Below, one piece after another: positions 7,846 to 18,071 of a stretch of 64,000 nucleotides of DNA. Position 1 is the first letter of the stretch, and the number at the start of each line of letters is the position of its first letter. The notes beneath the pieces are model-generated. The model ran no database searches. It was not told the DNA's origin and worked only from the letters and a program-made list of their open reading frames with translations. Source of the DNA: Niallia sp. NCCP-28. GTDB taxonomy: Bacteria > Bacillota > Bacilli > Bacillales > Cytobacillaceae. The stretch covers positions 186,001 to 250,000 of the forward strand of contig NZ_BQYJ01000006.1 of the NCBI RefSeq assembly GCF_023168165.1. Reading direction: 5' to 3'. A program made the position numbers and the translations under genes.

Positions 7846-7884
7846 ATAAAACATTTATACCCCCGTAGGGTATAAATGTTTTAT
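7846..7884. promoter_or_regulatory. Large CsoR-type palindrome upstream of copA
   Basis: Two perfect 17-bp arms (7846-7862 and 7868-7884) around a 5-bp centre. The core TATACCC-N5-GGGTATA matches CsoR operators. The arms are longer than a usual CsoR box, so it may also act as an RNA hairpin in the leader. Confidence 0.7.
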
Positions 7885-7974
7885 GACAAATTAAATAAGA
7901 ATATAAACTCTAGTTTGTGTAACATTAAGAAAATGTTTGATAACGGTAAATCGAAAGTTATAGGAGGGTATAAA

Positions 7975-10413
7975 ATGGAAACAGATAATCGCTCATTAGC
8001 ACAGCCTAAACCTAATACTAATGATAATGAAAGTGTTTCACTAAATATTACTGGAATGACATGTGCTGCATGTGCTACTAGAATCGAAAAAAACATATCA
8101 AAAGTGCAAGGTGTTCAAAAAGCAAATGTAAATCTTGCTACTGAAAAGGCAGCAGTGACCTATAATCCTTCGCAAGTATCAATTGAAGAGATAATTGAAA
8201 AAGTTAACAAAACAGGGTATGGGGTTGAACAAGAAAAAGTAAATTTAAATATTATAGGTATGACATGCGCTGCATGTGCTACTCGTATTGAGAAAGTATT
8301 GAATAAGGTAGACGGAGTAAAAAATGCTAATGTTAACCTCGCTACAGAGAAAGCTAGTGTTGAATATATCCCTGGAAGTACCAATGTAGATCAATTAGTT
8401 AATATGGTAAGGAAAGCTGGCTACGATGCAAAATTAGTTAGTGAAAATGAAGGAGATTATGAACAGAGTACTCGAGAAAAAGCTTATAGAAAGCAAAAAA
8501 TAAAATTTATTGTTGGTGCCATTTTATCCATACCTTTTTTAGTCATGATGATATCAGATTTTATGATGGAGTACGGAAATGGAGGGTTCTTTCACTTAAA
8601 TCCTTGGATTCAATTTTTACTAGCCACTGTAGTTCAATTTTATGTTGGGGGTCATTATTACCGCGATGCTTATAACTCAGTTCGGGGAGGTAGTGCTAAT
8701 ATGGCTGTCCTAGTAGTACTAGGAACGTCTGCAGCCTATTTATACAGTTTAGTTGTTACTATAATGGGAACTGGGCAATATCTTTATTTTGAAGCAGCAG
8801 CTATAGTTATGACTCTAATTGTATTAGGAAAGCTACTTGAAATAAGGGCTAAAGGTCAAACCTCAGAAGCCATAAAAAAATTAATGGGTTTACAGGCAAA
8901 AACGGCTAGAGTTATTCGAAATGGTGTAGAAATAGATATACCACTAGAAGATGTTCAAACAGGAGAACTTATTATTGTTCGGGTAGGCGAAAAAATACCA
9001 GTTGACGGAATAATTATAGAAGGAAATACAACAGTTGATGAATCCATGTTAACAGGGGAAAGTATGCCTGTAGGTAAAAAAGCTGGGGATAATGTTATTG
9101 GTGCCACTATGAATAAACATGGTTCATTTAAATTCCAGGCAACGAAAGTTGGGAAAGATACTGCCCTTTCTCAAATTGTTAAGCTAGTAGAAGAAGCTCA
9201 AGGATCCAAAGCGCCAATTCAGCAAGTTGCAGATAAAATTTCAGCAGTATTTGTTCCTATTGTCATTGTGATAGCTCTAGCTACTTTTGGTATTACATTC
9301 GCACTTGTTGGATTTACCCCGGCTTTAGTTAGTACTATTGCTGTACTTGTTATTGCATGTCCGTGTGCATTGGGATTAGCAACGCCAACTGCTGTTATGG
9401 TAGGTACTGGTAAAGGTGCTGAAAATGGACTACTTATAAAAGGTGCTGAACACCTTCAAAACTCACAGCGAGTAACAACTGTAGTGTTAGATAAAACCGG
9501 TACTATTACTAAGGGTGAACCTGATGTAACAGATATTGTTCCTTACGGTAACCTTTCTAAAGATGAAATATTACAAATTGCTGCAACTGCTGAAAAAGGT
9601 TCGGAACATCCACTTGGAGAGGCAATTGTTAACAGTGCAACAGAAAAAGGAATAGATTTATTAAAAGCTAACAATTTTAATGCTATTCCAGGGCATGGGA
9701 TTGAAGTTAGTATCAATAATCAAAACATATTAATCGGTAATAAAAAGCTTATGGCCCAAAATAATGTAAATATTAATGCTTCTATTGATACTATGGAAAA
9801 ATTCGAAGGTGAAGGAAAAACTGCTATGCTTATGGCTATTGATGACAGTCTAGCAGCCATAATTGCTGTAGCAGATACTGTTAAAGAAACATCCTCGGAT
9901 GCCATTAAGGCTTTAAAGAAATTAGGAATTGAAGTCATAATGATTACGGGGGACAATCGACTTACAGCAGAAGCAATTGCCAACCAGGTTGGTGTAGACC
10001 GAGTGCTTGCAGAAGTTCTGCCAGAAGATAAATCTGCCGAGGTAGAAAAACTAAAGAAAGAAGGAAAAGTTGTTGCGATGGTTGGAGATGGAATTAATGA
10101 TGCTCCGGCACTTGCTGCTGCTGATGTAGGAATTGCAATTGGAACTGGTACAGACGTTGCAATGGAGGCAGCGGACATTACGCTAATGCGCGGGGATTTA
10201 ATGGGGATAGTCGATATAATTCTTCTGTCCAAATCAACGATGAGAAAAATACGCCAGAATTTGTTTTGGGCATTTGCATATAATATCATCCTCATACCGG
10301 TTGCAGCCATTGGATTATTAAATCCAATACTCGCCGGTGGTGCTATGGCTTTTAGCTCCGTGTCCGTTGTAGGAAATACATTATTTCTTCGCAAATGGAG
10401 ACCTATTAGATAA
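7975..10413 (+). CDS. copA: Cu(I)-exporting P1B-type ATPase CopA
   Basis: An 812-residue copper pump. Two N-terminal metal-binding domains each have GMTCAAC (Cys30/33 and Cys98/101), followed by eight predicted membrane segments. The ion-channel CPC motif, the DKTGT phosphorylation site, the HPLG motif of the nucleotide domain and GDGINDAP are all present. A YN and MAFSSVS motif in the last helices fits Cu(I) specificity. It exports Cu(I) from the cytosol using ATP, fed by CopZ. I start at ATG 7975 after AGGAGG; the longer frame from 7876 overlaps the operator palindrome. Regulation by CsoR is inferred from that palindrome. Confidence 0.96.
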   Translation: METDNRSLAQPKPNTNDNESVSLNITGMTCAACATRIEKNISKVQGVQKANVNLATEKAAVTYNPSQVSIEEIIEKVNKTGYGVEQEKVNLNIIGMTCAACATRIEKVLNKVDGVKNANVNLATEKASVEYIPGSTNVDQLVNMVRKAGYDAKLVSENEGDYEQSTREKAYRKQKIKFIVGAILSIPFLVMMISDFMMEYGNGGFFHLNPWIQFLLATVVQFYVGGHYYRDAYNSVRGGSANMAVLVVLGTSAAYLYSLVVTIMGTGQYLYFEAAAIVMTLIVLGKLLEIRAKGQTSEAIKKLMGLQAKTARVIRNGVEIDIPLEDVQTGELIIVRVGEKIPVDGIIIEGNTTVDESMLTGESMPVGKKAGDNVIGATMNKHGSFKFQATKVGKDTALSQIVKLVEEAQGSKAPIQQVADKISAVFVPIVIVIALATFGITFALVGFTPALVSTIAVLVIACPCALGLATPTAVMVGTGKGAENGLLIKGAEHLQNSQRVTTVVLDKTGTITKGEPDVTDIVPYGNLSKDEILQIAATAEKGSEHPLGEAIVNSATEKGIDLLKANNFNAIPGHGIEVSINNQNILIGNKKLMAQNNVNINASIDTMEKFEGEGKTAMLMAIDDSLAAIIAVADTVKETSSDAIKALKKLGIEVIMITGDNRLTAEAIANQVGVDRVLAEVLPEDKSAEVEKLKKEGKVVAMVGDGINDAPALAAADVGIAIGTGTDVAMEAADITLMRGDLMGIVDIILLSKSTMRKIRQNLFWAFAYNIILIPVAAIGLLNPILAGGAMAFSSVSVVGNTLFLRKWRPIR

Positions 10414-10425
10414 ATAAATGGATAA

Positions 10426-10458
10426 AAACAACCTGCAAATAATCTGCAGGTTGTTTGT
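10426..10458 (+). terminator. Terminator after copA
   Basis: A perfect 12-bp stem (10426-10437 and 10445-10456) with a T-rich tail. Confidence 0.85.
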
Positions 10459-10573
10459 TTTATTTAGGGGCAACTACTGTTGCATTTTTGTTGCTGTTTT
10501 ATATTTCTACCTTTACATTCTAGTTATTGTTAGACTATAACTTCTAAAATTTATGAACTTTTGTTCATATAAA

Positions 10574-10606
10574 ATGCATAAAATCTTCAATTATTTTTAA
10601 TATCAT
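10574..10606 (+). promoter_or_regulatory. Tandem-repeat promoter element of multicopper oxidase gene
   Basis: ATGCA, 6 bp, CTTCA, 11 bp, TATCAT (10601-10606). It matches the shared island layout and is unrelated to a CsoR box, so the oxidase appears to be controlled separately from copA. Confidence 0.5.
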
Positions 10607-10630
10607 AATTCATGAAAGTGAGGAGAGAGT

Positions 10631-12187
10631 ATGAAATTAAAAATACTAGCATTAATTGGATTCCTATTATTAATCCTTTCAGCATGCTCAAATAAACAAA
10701 ACGAGAGTATAAATCGAGCAGATGTTGAAAATCAGGCTGAGAAGATTTCTTCAGAAGAAACAACTGAGACAGAAATCTTAAAAGGGAATGAGTTTACCAT
10801 TGTCGCAAAAGAGGCAACTCATCAATTAACAAAAGATATTAGTGTAGATGCTTGGACTTTTAATGGTTCGGTACCAGGTTCTCAAATTCGTGTAAAGCAA
10901 GGGGAAAAAGTAAAAATCAACTTGATAAATGAACTTCCCGACCCTGTAACTATACATTGGCACGGTATTGTTCTACCAAATAATATGGATGGTATACCTG
11001 GAGTTACTCAAAATGCTGTACAACCAGGTGAGACATTTACTTATGAGTTTACACCTCAAACTCCTGGTACTTATATGTATCACACTCATCAAGACGGTGT
11101 TAATCAACTTGATAAAGGTCTATATGGTGCCTTAATTGTTGAACCCAAAGAAAAAACATACGATCGTGATTATACGTTAATGCTCGACGAATGGATGAGT
11201 AATCCAGAGGAAGGTATGGATATGAGCGATATGGAAGGTATGGACATGGGTGAAAGTGATGAAATGGAAGGTATGGATATGGATTCGAGTAATGATGGCG
11301 CAAGCATGACGATGGATGATATGAGCGCATATGACATCTTTACAATCAATGGGAAAAGTGGTGAGAGTATTGAGCCTTTAAAATTGAAGGAGGGTGAGAC
11401 GGTAAGACTCCGTTTAGCTAATATCGGGTATATGACACACAAAATGCATTTGCATGGTCAGAAATTTAAGGTAGTTGCGGTTGATGGGCAAGAAATAGAA
11501 AACCCTGAAGTAATAGAAAATCAGTTAATCTCTATATCGCCAGGTGAACGGTATGATATTGAGTTTGTAGCAGATAACCCAGGAGAATGGTATCTGGAGT
11601 GTCATGGAAATATGGAAGGAACAGCTGGAATGAAAGTGAAATTACAATATGAAGGTAGTTCCTTATCTACAGACAAACCGAATCAGGATATAGAACTTCC
11701 AGAGTTCACATACACAAATTATGGTTCTTCAAAAGACGGTAAGTTCACTCTAAATCAGAAGTATGATGTTGAATATACAATGAACCTAAATACAGAAGTA
11801 TTAGATAATAATATGGCTTACACAATTAATGGAAAAGCTTTCCCTAATACAGAAAATATTATGGTTAAAGAAGGTGACCTTGTAAAAGTAAAGATTGTCA
11901 ATAACTCTAATGGTGAAGACCATCCTATGCATTTACATGGTACATCTTTTCAAATTTTAAGTAAAAACGGTAAAAAACTTGAGGGTGCATCAATTGTTAA
12001 AGATACTGTAAATCTAGAACCCGGTGATGAGTATGAGATAGCTTTCAAAGCTGATAACCCTGGGAATTGGCTATTCCATTGCCATGATTTACATCATGCT
12101 TCTGCAGGTATGGTAACAATGGTTAAATATAAAGGATTTCAGCCTAATTTTACTCCAGATGAAAATGCTAATAATCAGCCAGAATAA
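10631..12187 (+). CDS. Met-rich multicopper oxidase lipoprotein
   Basis: A 518-residue lipoprotein (lipobox Leu-Ser-Ala-Cys, Cys19) with three cupredoxin domains. Copper-ligand motifs are HWHG and HTH in the first domain, MHLHG in the middle, and HPMHLHG with the HCHDLHHASAGM type-1/trinuclear signature at the end. A Met/Asp-rich insert with repeated EGMDM motifs (about 195-230) lies between domains one and two, similar in style to the Met-rich parts of CueO. It probably oxidises toxic Cu(I) to Cu(II) outside the membrane. AGGAGAG precedes ATG 10631. It has its own promoter and terminator. Confidence 0.9.
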   Translation: MKLKILALIGFLLLILSACSNKQNESINRADVENQAEKISSEETTETEILKGNEFTIVAKEATHQLTKDISVDAWTFNGSVPGSQIRVKQGEKVKINLINELPDPVTIHWHGIVLPNNMDGIPGVTQNAVQPGETFTYEFTPQTPGTYMYHTHQDGVNQLDKGLYGALIVEPKEKTYDRDYTLMLDEWMSNPEEGMDMSDMEGMDMGESDEMEGMDMDSSNDGASMTMDDMSAYDIFTINGKSGESIEPLKLKEGETVRLRLANIGYMTHKMHLHGQKFKVVAVDGQEIENPEVIENQLISISPGERYDIEFVADNPGEWYLECHGNMEGTAGMKVKLQYEGSSLSTDKPNQDIELPEFTYTNYGSSKDGKFTLNQKYDVEYTMNLNTEVLDNNMAYTINGKAFPNTENIMVKEGDLVKVKIVNNSNGEDHPMHLHGTSFQILSKNGKKLEGASIVKDTVNLEPGDEYEIAFKADNPGNWLFHCHDLHHASAGMVTMVKYKGFQPNFTPDENANNQPE

Positions 12188-12203
12188 ATGATATAAAACA
12201 GGG

Positions 12204-12234
12204 TAAAATGCGGCCTTTAAAAGGCCGCATTTTA
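12204..12234. terminator. Bidirectional-type terminator after oxidase gene
   Basis: A perfect 14-bp stem (12204-12217 and 12221-12234) with a GGCC-rich core and a 3-nt loop. Confidence 0.85.
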
Positions 12235-12278
12235 CTGCTAATTAATGATAATAACCTATTGGAAAGGAAGTGAATCAT

Positions 12279-12863
12279 TTGAATTTTACTTTAATACTTA
12301 CAAATAGAAAGGTATTGTTTATTCTGTTAGCTGTTAATATTATAGGCACGTTATATGGATTTATATGGTATGGAGGCCAACTATCAGTTACACCTAATAA
12401 ATATCTAATTTTTGTTCCTGATAGCCCAACAGCTAGTTTGTTTTTTGTTTTTGTATTAATTGCTTTATTTTTGAAAACTAATTTACCTCTGTTTGAGGCA
12501 CTAGCTATAGTAACACTAATGAAATATGGAATATGGGCAGTTGTAATGAATTTATTAGTTCTGATAGAAATAGGTTATTTAGATTGGTCTAGTTACATGC
12601 TGATTTTTTCCCATGGAGCAATGGCAATCCAAGGTTTACTATATAAAAATTCCTATAAAATAAAAGGTTGGCATTTAGTAGTTGCTGCAATTTGGACTCT
12701 TCATAATGATGTGATTGATTATCTATTTAAAATGATGCCAAGATACAGCGTATTAGACAATTATATTCCGCAAATAGGCTATTTTACTTTCTGGTTAAGT
12801 GTGTTCGCAATCAGCATGACGTATTTTCTTTGTATAAGAAGGAAGAAGATACCTGAAAGTTAA
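12279..12863 (+). CDS. DUF1405 (YpjA-like) membrane protein
   Basis: A 194-residue multi-spanning membrane protein with about six hydrophobic segments and a YGFIWYGGQL motif after the first, as in DUF1405/YpjA proteins, whose function is not known. I use TTG 12279 because the sequence before it (AAGGAAGTGA) pairs well with 16S rRNA; the GTG at 12270 lies inside that ribosome site. A second Lgt gene follows about 40 bp downstream, so the two may be co-transcribed. Confidence 0.8.
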   Translation: MNFTLILTNRKVLFILLAVNIIGTLYGFIWYGGQLSVTPNKYLIFVPDSPTASLFFVFVLIALFLKTNLPLFEALAIVTLMKYGIWAVVMNLLVLIEIGYLDWSSYMLIFSHGAMAIQGLLYKNSYKIKGWHLVVAAIWTLHNDVIDYLFKMMPRYSVLDNYIPQIGYFTFWLSVFAISMTYFLCIRRKKIPES

Positions 12864-12903
12864 AAAAATTTATTAACTAAAAATAAAAACGAGGTGAATC
12901 TTT

Positions 12904-13704
12904 GTGGAGAATATTCAACCGCTTAATAGAGTGGCTTTTGAGTTTGGAACTTTCACTGTCTATTGGTATGGCATAATTATTGGAGCTGGTTTACTTCTTG
13001 GTTGGATTCTTGCTACCCAAGAATCTAAAAGACAAGGACTACCTAAAGACACTTTTTCGGATCTTTTATTATGGGCTATACCTATTTCCATTCTTAGTGC
13101 GCGAATTTATTATGTTTTATTTAAGTGGGAATATTACTCAGAAAACCCAGGGGATATCATTGCAATATGGGAAGGTGGTATTGCCATACATGGAGCTATT
13201 ATTGGAGGGTCATTAACTGCTTGGTTTTTTGCAAAAAAGAAAGGTTTATCCTTTTGGCAATTGGCTGATATTGCAGCGCCTAGTCTAATACTAGGTCAGG
13301 CAATAGGGCGTTGGGGGAACTTTATGAACCAGGAAGCTCACGGAGGCAAGGTTACTAGAGATTTTCTGGAGAATTTAAATTTGCCGGATATTATTATTAA
13401 TCAAATGTATATTGACGGTTCATACTATCAACCCACTTTTTTGTATGAATCCTTATGGAATATTCTTGGATTTATTTTATTAATTGTTATTAGAAGAATT
13501 ATTACCCTTAAAAAAGGAGAACTATTTTTAGGTTATATAATGTGGTATTCTTTTGGTAGGTTTTTTATTGAGGGGTTAAGAACGGATAGCTTAATGCTTA
13601 CAGCTAACTTACGTGTTGCACAAGTAATTTCTTTGATATTCTTTATTGCCGCTGTCCTATTATTCTGGTATAGAAGAAGGAAGGAATTTAAAAAAGTGAG
13701 ATAA
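12904..13704 (+). CDS. lgt: Prolipoprotein diacylglyceryl transferase Lgt
   Basis: A 266-residue membrane enzyme that transfers diacylglycerol to the lipobox Cys of prelipoproteins. Signatures are GGIAIHG (His near 99), the [13 protein letters not shown] loop (near 140) and a late [10 protein letters not shown] segment with catalytic-region Arg residues. The start is GTG 12904 with GAGGTGAATC upstream. Bacillaceae normally carry one lgt near hprK, so this island copy is probably an extra one. The island also encodes several lipoproteins, which may be its clients (inference). Confidence 0.93.
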   Translation: MENIQPLNRVAFEFGTFTVYWYGIIIGAGLLLGWILATQESKRQGLPKDTFSDLLLWAIPISILSARIYYVLFKWEYYSENPGDIIAIWEGGIAIHGAIIGGSLTAWFFAKKKGLSFWQLADIAAPSLILGQAIGRWGNFMNQEAHGGKVTRDFLENLNLPDIIINQMYIDGSYYQPTFLYESLWNILGFILLIVIRRIITLKKGELFLGYIMWYSFGRFFIEGLRTDSLMLTANLRVAQVISLIFFIAAVLLFWYRRRKEFKKVR

Positions 13705-13713
13705 TGTAAGATG

Positions 13714-13748
13714 AAAAATAGGCTCCTGGTTTTCGGAAGCCTATTTTT
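13714..13748 (+). terminator. Terminator after lgt
   Basis: AAAATAGGCT/AGCCTATTTT stem with a bulged A near the loop, ending in a T run. Confidence 0.8.
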
Positions 13749-13790
13749 GTTGTTTTTTATATGATAAGTGTCTTTATCTCCATTTTTAAC

Positions 13791-14360
13791 TTATTGCTTT
13801 AATTTCCTTTTGTTTCTAAAATACTTTAAAATATATAGTAATAACAGGATTAGCGAGGTGTATATTATTGTCTCTTTCCATCCAGATGAATTGATACTGA
13901 ATACCTTATTAATGGAATAAACTTCAATTAGAAGCGATGGAATTTTTCCTATTGTACTAGCTATAGTAAAAGGGATAATTCTAATGCTACTTAATGCTGC
14001 GGTTAATGTCACTGCACCCGAAGGAATAAAAGGAAGAATTCTTAACAGGATTATAAGTATTACGGCTTTAAATTCAGTTGTGCTTTGTAACTTTTTTAAG
14101 AAGTGACTTTTTTTCTTAGACTTAGTGGTAAAGCGATTTAACCCTTTACGATATAAGATAAAACTTACTATAGCACCTAATGATTCACCAATTATTGAAA
14201 TAATAATTGCTAATTTTATATCAAAATAAATAATATTTATAGTAGTAAGAAAAGCACTAGGAAGAACTCCAAAAATTGCTATTATAATATTTGCAATTAT
14301 AGTGACAGCGGCTATTATTATAGGATTTCCTGGTAAATACTCTATAAAGAGGTTCTTCAA
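13791..14360 (-). CDS. TVP38/TMEM64 (VTT-domain) membrane protein
   Basis: A 189-residue membrane protein with five to six hydrophobic segments and the VTT-domain pattern: GES-x2-AIVSF (near 60) and LLRILPFIPSGAVTLTAA (near 105), matching the F..R..P..P family signature. VTT/DedA proteins are thought to act in lipid scrambling or envelope balance; the role here is unknown. Its ATG overlaps the stop of the response regulator gene (ATGA), so translation is coupled and it belongs to the two-component operon. Confidence 0.85.
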   Translation of the reverse strand: MKNLFIEYLPGNPIIIAAVTIIANIIIAIFGVLPSAFLTTINIIYFDIKLAIIISIIGESLGAIVSFILYRKGLNRFTTKSKKKSHFLKKLQSTTEFKAVILIILLRILPFIPSGAVTLTAALSSIRIIPFTIASTIGKIPSLLIEVYSINKVFSINSSGWKETIIYTSLILLLLYILKYFRNKRKLKQ

Positions 14361-15040
14361 TCAGATTCTTTTCCAATCCACTTGTATCCTACGCCCCATA
14401 CTGTTAATAAATATTCCTCTGATGGAAAACCAGCCTTCCTAAGTTTATCACGCAAGTTTCTTATATGAGAATCTATAGTTCTATCTTCTGTTTCTACCCC
14501 ATGCCCCCATATGGAGTGTATAAGATGATCTCTTGTGAACACCTTATTATGGTTTTGGAGAAAAAGCTTCATGAGTGCAAATTCCTTAGGAGTAAGAGAT
14601 ATATTCTTCATATGATAGTGTAATTCAAAGGACTCTTGATCTAAGGTTAGACCGTCAAACTGTATTAGTTCCGACCTATTACCTTTTCTTCTTAATACTG
14701 CTTCTATTCTAGCAACAAGTTCCTCCCCATCAAAAGGTTTGGATATATAATCATCGGCCCCTGTATTTAAGCCTTTTACAACATCCTTTTTATCTGTTCT
14801 TGCAGTAAGCATTATAATTGGAGTGTCCCAGTATTTTTTTATTTCTATACATGCTTCCCAGCCATCCATTTCAGGCATCATTAAATCTAATAAAATAAGA
14901 TCAACGGTATTCGATTCTAAATAAAGTAAAGCATCCATCGCAGAACTTATTTTTTTGCAATTATAGCCTAGTGGTGATAAATATAGAGCAATTAAATCAA
15001 GCATTTGCTGTTCATCATCTACAATTAAGATGCTTTTCAT
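14357..15040 (-). CDS. OmpR-family response regulator
   Basis: A 227-residue regulator. The receiver has Asp8, Asp9, phospho-acceptor Asp52 and Lys of a SKPF motif near 102, all intact. The winged-helix domain (about 130-225) contains the LTPKEFALMKLF and RTIDSHIRNLRDKLR segments. Its ATG overlaps the kinase stop (ATGA). It is the best candidate to bind the tandem half-site element found upstream of its own operon and of several metal and envelope genes; that link is inference from site type and position. Confidence 0.95.
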   Translation of the reverse strand: MKSILIVDDEQQMLDLIALYLSPLGYNCKKISSAMDALLYLESNTVDLILLDLMMPEMDGWEACIEIKKYWDTPIIMLTARTDKKDVVKGLNTGADDYISKPFDGEELVARIEAVLRRKGNRSELIQFDGLTLDQESFELHYHMKNISLTPKEFALMKLFLQNHNKVFTRDHLIHSIWGHGVETEDRTIDSHIRNLRDKLRKAGFPSEEYLLTVWGVGYKWIGKESD

Positions 15041-16419
15041 TTGATTTCCCCTCCAAGATTTTTAAAAGATAGAATAAATGTAGTTCCGATATTAAGCTTA
15101 CTCTCCACTCTTATTGTTCCTTCTTGTGCTTGAACCAATTCTTGGACAATCGATAATCCTAGGCCATATCCACCTAGTGACCTTGTTCTTGATTTATCAA
15201 CACGGTAAAAACGATTAAAAATATAAGGTAGATCTTCCTCCGGTATTCCTTTTCCATTATCCTTTATCGTTATTTCCGTTTCTTTTTTTCTGAATTTAAC
15301 CATAACTTCTACTTTGCTCTTCTTTGGTGAATACTTCATAGCATTATCCAATAAGTTGAATAGAATTTGTTCCATTCTTGCTGGGTCTCCAAAGAAAGAA
15401 GTGGTTTTAGGACAAAAAATTGTTAAATCAATTTCTTTTTCTTTAAAGGCGGGAAACATTTTTATTTGTAGTTTTCCTAATAGTTCATCTAAATTTATTT
15501 GTTGTTTCTGAATGAGAAATGTATTTTTATCAATCTTGGCTAATTCAAATAAGTCCTCTATTAAAGAAGAAAGTCTATTCGATTCTTCTACAATAATTTG
15601 TAAGTACTTTTCTTTTTCTTCTTCTTCAATATTTTTTCTTAGAGAAATATCTGCGTAACCCTTTATATAAGTCAATGGTGTTCTAAGTTCATGGGAAATG
15701 CTTGCTAAAAAATCATTTCTTTCTTTCTTTAAGAAATTTAAGTCTCTAGCTAATTCTTTTATGGAAACTGCTAGTTCACCTAACTCATCATTACTTGTCC
15801 TTGGGAGATCCACTAAAAAATTACCTTTACTTATTTGATAAGTCGCTTCCTTCATCTTTACGAGTGGTTTAGTCAATGCTCTAGTAAGAAGTACAATCAC
15901 AACAAAAGTTAAAAGAAGGGCAATTATACCAGCAAGAACAAAATGTTCATTTAACCTTCCAATTAAAGCATGAATGGATGCTGTTTCTTGGTACATATAG
16001 ACATAACCTATTGTTTCATTTTTTTGCATTATCGGACTTAAAGTAATAATGTAAGGTTTATTTTTCCAGTCATCTTCTACAACTTTCCCCTCACTCTTTA
16101 GTTCCGTTTTTTGTTGAATTAAATATTTCTTGAAATTATCATTGTCAAATGATGTTCCCAAAACATCACCTTTTTGATTAACAATTACTACGTCTGTTAA
16201 AGCTTCTGATTCCATTAAAATAACGTGACTAATGGAATCTTCTTCAAAATGTTTCTCTAGAATATCTCTATGAGAATTACCTCTTGCTTGTAAAGCGGAT
16301 AGCTCTTCCTCAATTCTCACATTAACTAAAGAACTATGAAGATAAGAAAACATAAATGCTTCTAGTCCAAAAATGATTATGAAAAATAGAATCCCTAGTT
16401 TTATGGAAAGTTTTCTCAT
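15037..16419 (-). CDS. HAMP-domain sensor histidine kinase
   Basis: A 460-residue kinase: membrane segment (about 8-27), outer sensor domain (about 30-160), second membrane segment (about 160-180), HAMP, HisKA with SHELRTPLTYIKGY (phospho-His near 243), and an ATPase domain with the N box, NGKGIPEED (G1) and GLGLSIV (G2) motifs. The sensor domain has no Cys-rich or obvious metal-binding motif, so the signal cannot be told. AGGTGA precedes ATG 16419. It is the first gene of the kinase-regulator-VTT operon. The promoter carries the tandem half-site element, suggesting autoregulation. Confidence 0.94.
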   Translation of the reverse strand: MRKLSIKLGILFFIIIFGLEAFMFSYLHSSLVNVRIEEELSALQARGNSHRDILEKHFEEDSISHVILMESEALTDVVIVNQKGDVLGTSFDNDNFKKYLIQQKTELKSEGKVVEDDWKNKPYIITLSPIMQKNETIGYVYMYQETASIHALIGRLNEHFVLAGIIALLLTFVVIVLLTRALTKPLVKMKEATYQISKGNFLVDLPRTSNDELGELAVSIKELARDLNFLKKERNDFLASISHELRTPLTYIKGYADISLRKNIEEEEKEKYLQIIVEESNRLSSLIEDLFELAKIDKNTFLIQKQQINLDELLGKLQIKMFPAFKEKEIDLTIFCPKTTSFFGDPARMEQILFNLLDNAMKYSPKKSKVEVMVKFRKKETEITIKDNGKGIPEEDLPYIFNRFYRVDKSRTRSLGGYGLGLSIVQELVQAQEGTIRVESKLNIGTTFILSFKNLGGEIK

Positions 16420-16448
16420 TAGCTCACCTGATTTTTCTTATATTTTTT

Positions 16449-16481
16449 ATAATACTGCAATTATATGAAGAAATTATGCAG
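16449..16481 (-). promoter_or_regulatory. Tandem-repeat promoter element of the two-component operon
   Basis: On the minus strand: CTGCA, 6 bp, CTTCA, 11 bp, TATTAT. It shares CTGCA-N-AATTTCTTCA with the copy at 19731 and has the same spacing. Confidence 0.65.
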
Positions 16482-16576
16482 GTAGTTATACCATGTAATT
16501 CACCAACCAATGTTAATAATGAATAAAGTTTTATTATGAACTTTTTAGTGGTAAATTACTCCTTGAATTTTATCAG

Positions 16577-16606
16577 AATATTACAATGAAATGAAATTGT
16601 AATATT
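16577..16606. promoter_or_regulatory. 11-bp inverted repeat in divergent intergenic region
   Basis: A perfect AATATTACAAT inverted repeat with an 8-bp spacer, followed on + by TTTTT. It lies between the kinase operon and the M23 gene. It could be an operator or a terminator-like hairpin. Confidence 0.45.
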
Positions 16607-16683
16607 TTTCATCTCCAAATTCGACAAAAAGTGATGTTATAATTTTGCTTGTTACTAGAGATTGATACAGAAAGGACATACGA

Positions 16684-17949
16684 ATGAGTAAATTATTGAT
16701 TAAGACATCTGTCATAACGTTCGGAATTGCTGCCTCATTGGCATTAACTAATACCACTTCTATTGCATTAGCATCTTCTGAGGAAGATTTACAAAATAAA
16801 AAACTCAATATACTAGAAAATCGTAGTAAAGTCCAAGATGGTTTAGAACAAGCAGAGGAAGAGCTTGATAACATAAAAACAGAACAAGATAAAATAAATG
16901 ATGAGATTAAACGTTTAGATATGTTAATAACAGAAACGAATAGTAAAATACGCGAAAATGATGAAAATATAAAAAATGCAAATATAAAAATTCAAAAATT
17001 AAATGAAGAAATAAAAACTCTTAAGGAACGAATAAAACAACGCGAAGAGTTGTTAAAAGAAAGGGCTCGATCTTATCAAGAGATTGGGACTATTAACTAT
17101 TTGGATGTTTTAATAGGCTCACAGAGTTTTAGTGATTTTTTAGATAGAGCGGGTGCGGTAACAACAATAATTACTGCAGATCAGGATTTAATCCAACAAC
17201 ATATGGATGATAAAAAAGTGTTAGAAGATAAGGAAAATGAAGCAAAAGATCTGTTAGTGAAACTTGAAAATTATGGCGAGTCTCAAAAGAAACTAAAAAG
17301 CGAATTAGATATACAAAAGAAAAATAAAGATGATATTATGCAATCTCTAAAGGACAAAGAAGAAGATTTAGAAAATGAAAAACTAAGTTTAGAAGAACAA
17401 AATTCATTACTTGATTCTCAAAAGAAAGCTATCGAAAAAGCTATAAAAATAGAATCTGAGAAGAAAACTCAAGTAGCTACTAAAAAAGAAAATGAAGCAA
17501 AAAGTACTTCTAGTAGTATTAAAGCGAACACAAATGTTTCTAAAAAGACCAAAGGGGTATGGACAACTCCAGCTCAAGGACGATTAACATCCACCCTTGG
17601 TGAAAGATGGAACAAGTTTCATGCTGGTATAGATATTGCTAACAGTGCTGATGTGCCAATTGTAGCTGCTGCTAATGGGGTTGTTAGTAGATCTTATTAT
17701 TCCACAAGTTACGGTAATGTAGTCTTTATCTCTCACTCAATTAATGGTCAGGTCTATACAACTGTTTATGCGCACATGGATAGTAGAGTAGTTAAGACAG
17801 GGGAACCTGTTTCCAAAGGGCAACAAGTAGGAATTATGGGGAACACTGGACAATCTTTTGGTCAGCATTTGCATTTTGAACTTCATAAAGGTCAGTGGAA
17901 TACATCCAAATCGAATGCTATTAACCCACTCGATTATATTTCAATATAA
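16684..17949 (+). CDS. Secreted M23 peptidoglycan hydrolase with coiled-coil domain
   Basis: A 421-residue secreted protein: signal peptide (about 1-31), a long Glu/Lys-rich coiled coil (about 32-280) like the PcsB/EnvC regulatory region, then a LytM/M23 endopeptidase domain. The zinc motif is complete: H-x3-D (FHAGID, near 315), HMD, and HLHFELH near the end. It should cut peptide cross-links in the wall, held inactive by the coiled coil until triggered. AGAAAGGA precedes ATG 16684. It is divergent from the kinase operon. A weak form of the shared element (CGACA, 11 bp, TATAAT, ending 16643) lies upstream. Confidence 0.92.
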   Translation: MSKLLIKTSVITFGIAASLALTNTTSIALASSEEDLQNKKLNILENRSKVQDGLEQAEEELDNIKTEQDKINDEIKRLDMLITETNSKIRENDENIKNANIKIQKLNEEIKTLKERIKQREELLKERARSYQEIGTINYLDVLIGSQSFSDFLDRAGAVTTIITADQDLIQQHMDDKKVLEDKENEAKDLLVKLENYGESQKKLKSELDIQKKNKDDIMQSLKDKEEDLENEKLSLEEQNSLLDSQKKAIEKAIKIESEKKTQVATKKENEAKSTSSSIKANTNVSKKTKGVWTTPAQGRLTSTLGERWNKFHAGIDIANSADVPIVAAANGVVSRSYYSTSYGNVVFISHSINGQVYTTVYAHMDSRVVKTGEPVSKGQQVGIMGNTGQSFGQHLHFELHKGQWNTSKSNAINPLDYISI

Positions 17950-17982
17950 ATCATCAATCCAATCATACAATTAAATTATTTT

Positions 17983-18030
17983 AAACATTAACTTGATTAA
18001 AGAAGTGTTAATTAGGTTAATGTTTTTTTT
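17983..18030 (+). terminator. Terminator after M23 gene
   Basis: AAACATTAAC/GTTAATGTTT 10-bp stem with a long loop and a run of eight T. Confidence 0.7.
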
Positions 18031-18071
18031 AGAATTACTTACTTTAAAGATTGAATCTTGGAGGAGAAACC

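Noticed and set aside
9720-10394. Long open frame on the minus strand inside copA
   Set aside because: It lies fully within a well-supported copA gene, has no ribosome site and encodes no recognisable domain.
11100-11442. Overlapping minus-strand frames in the multicopper oxidase gene
   Set aside because: They arise from the repeated Met/Asp codons of the oxidase insert.
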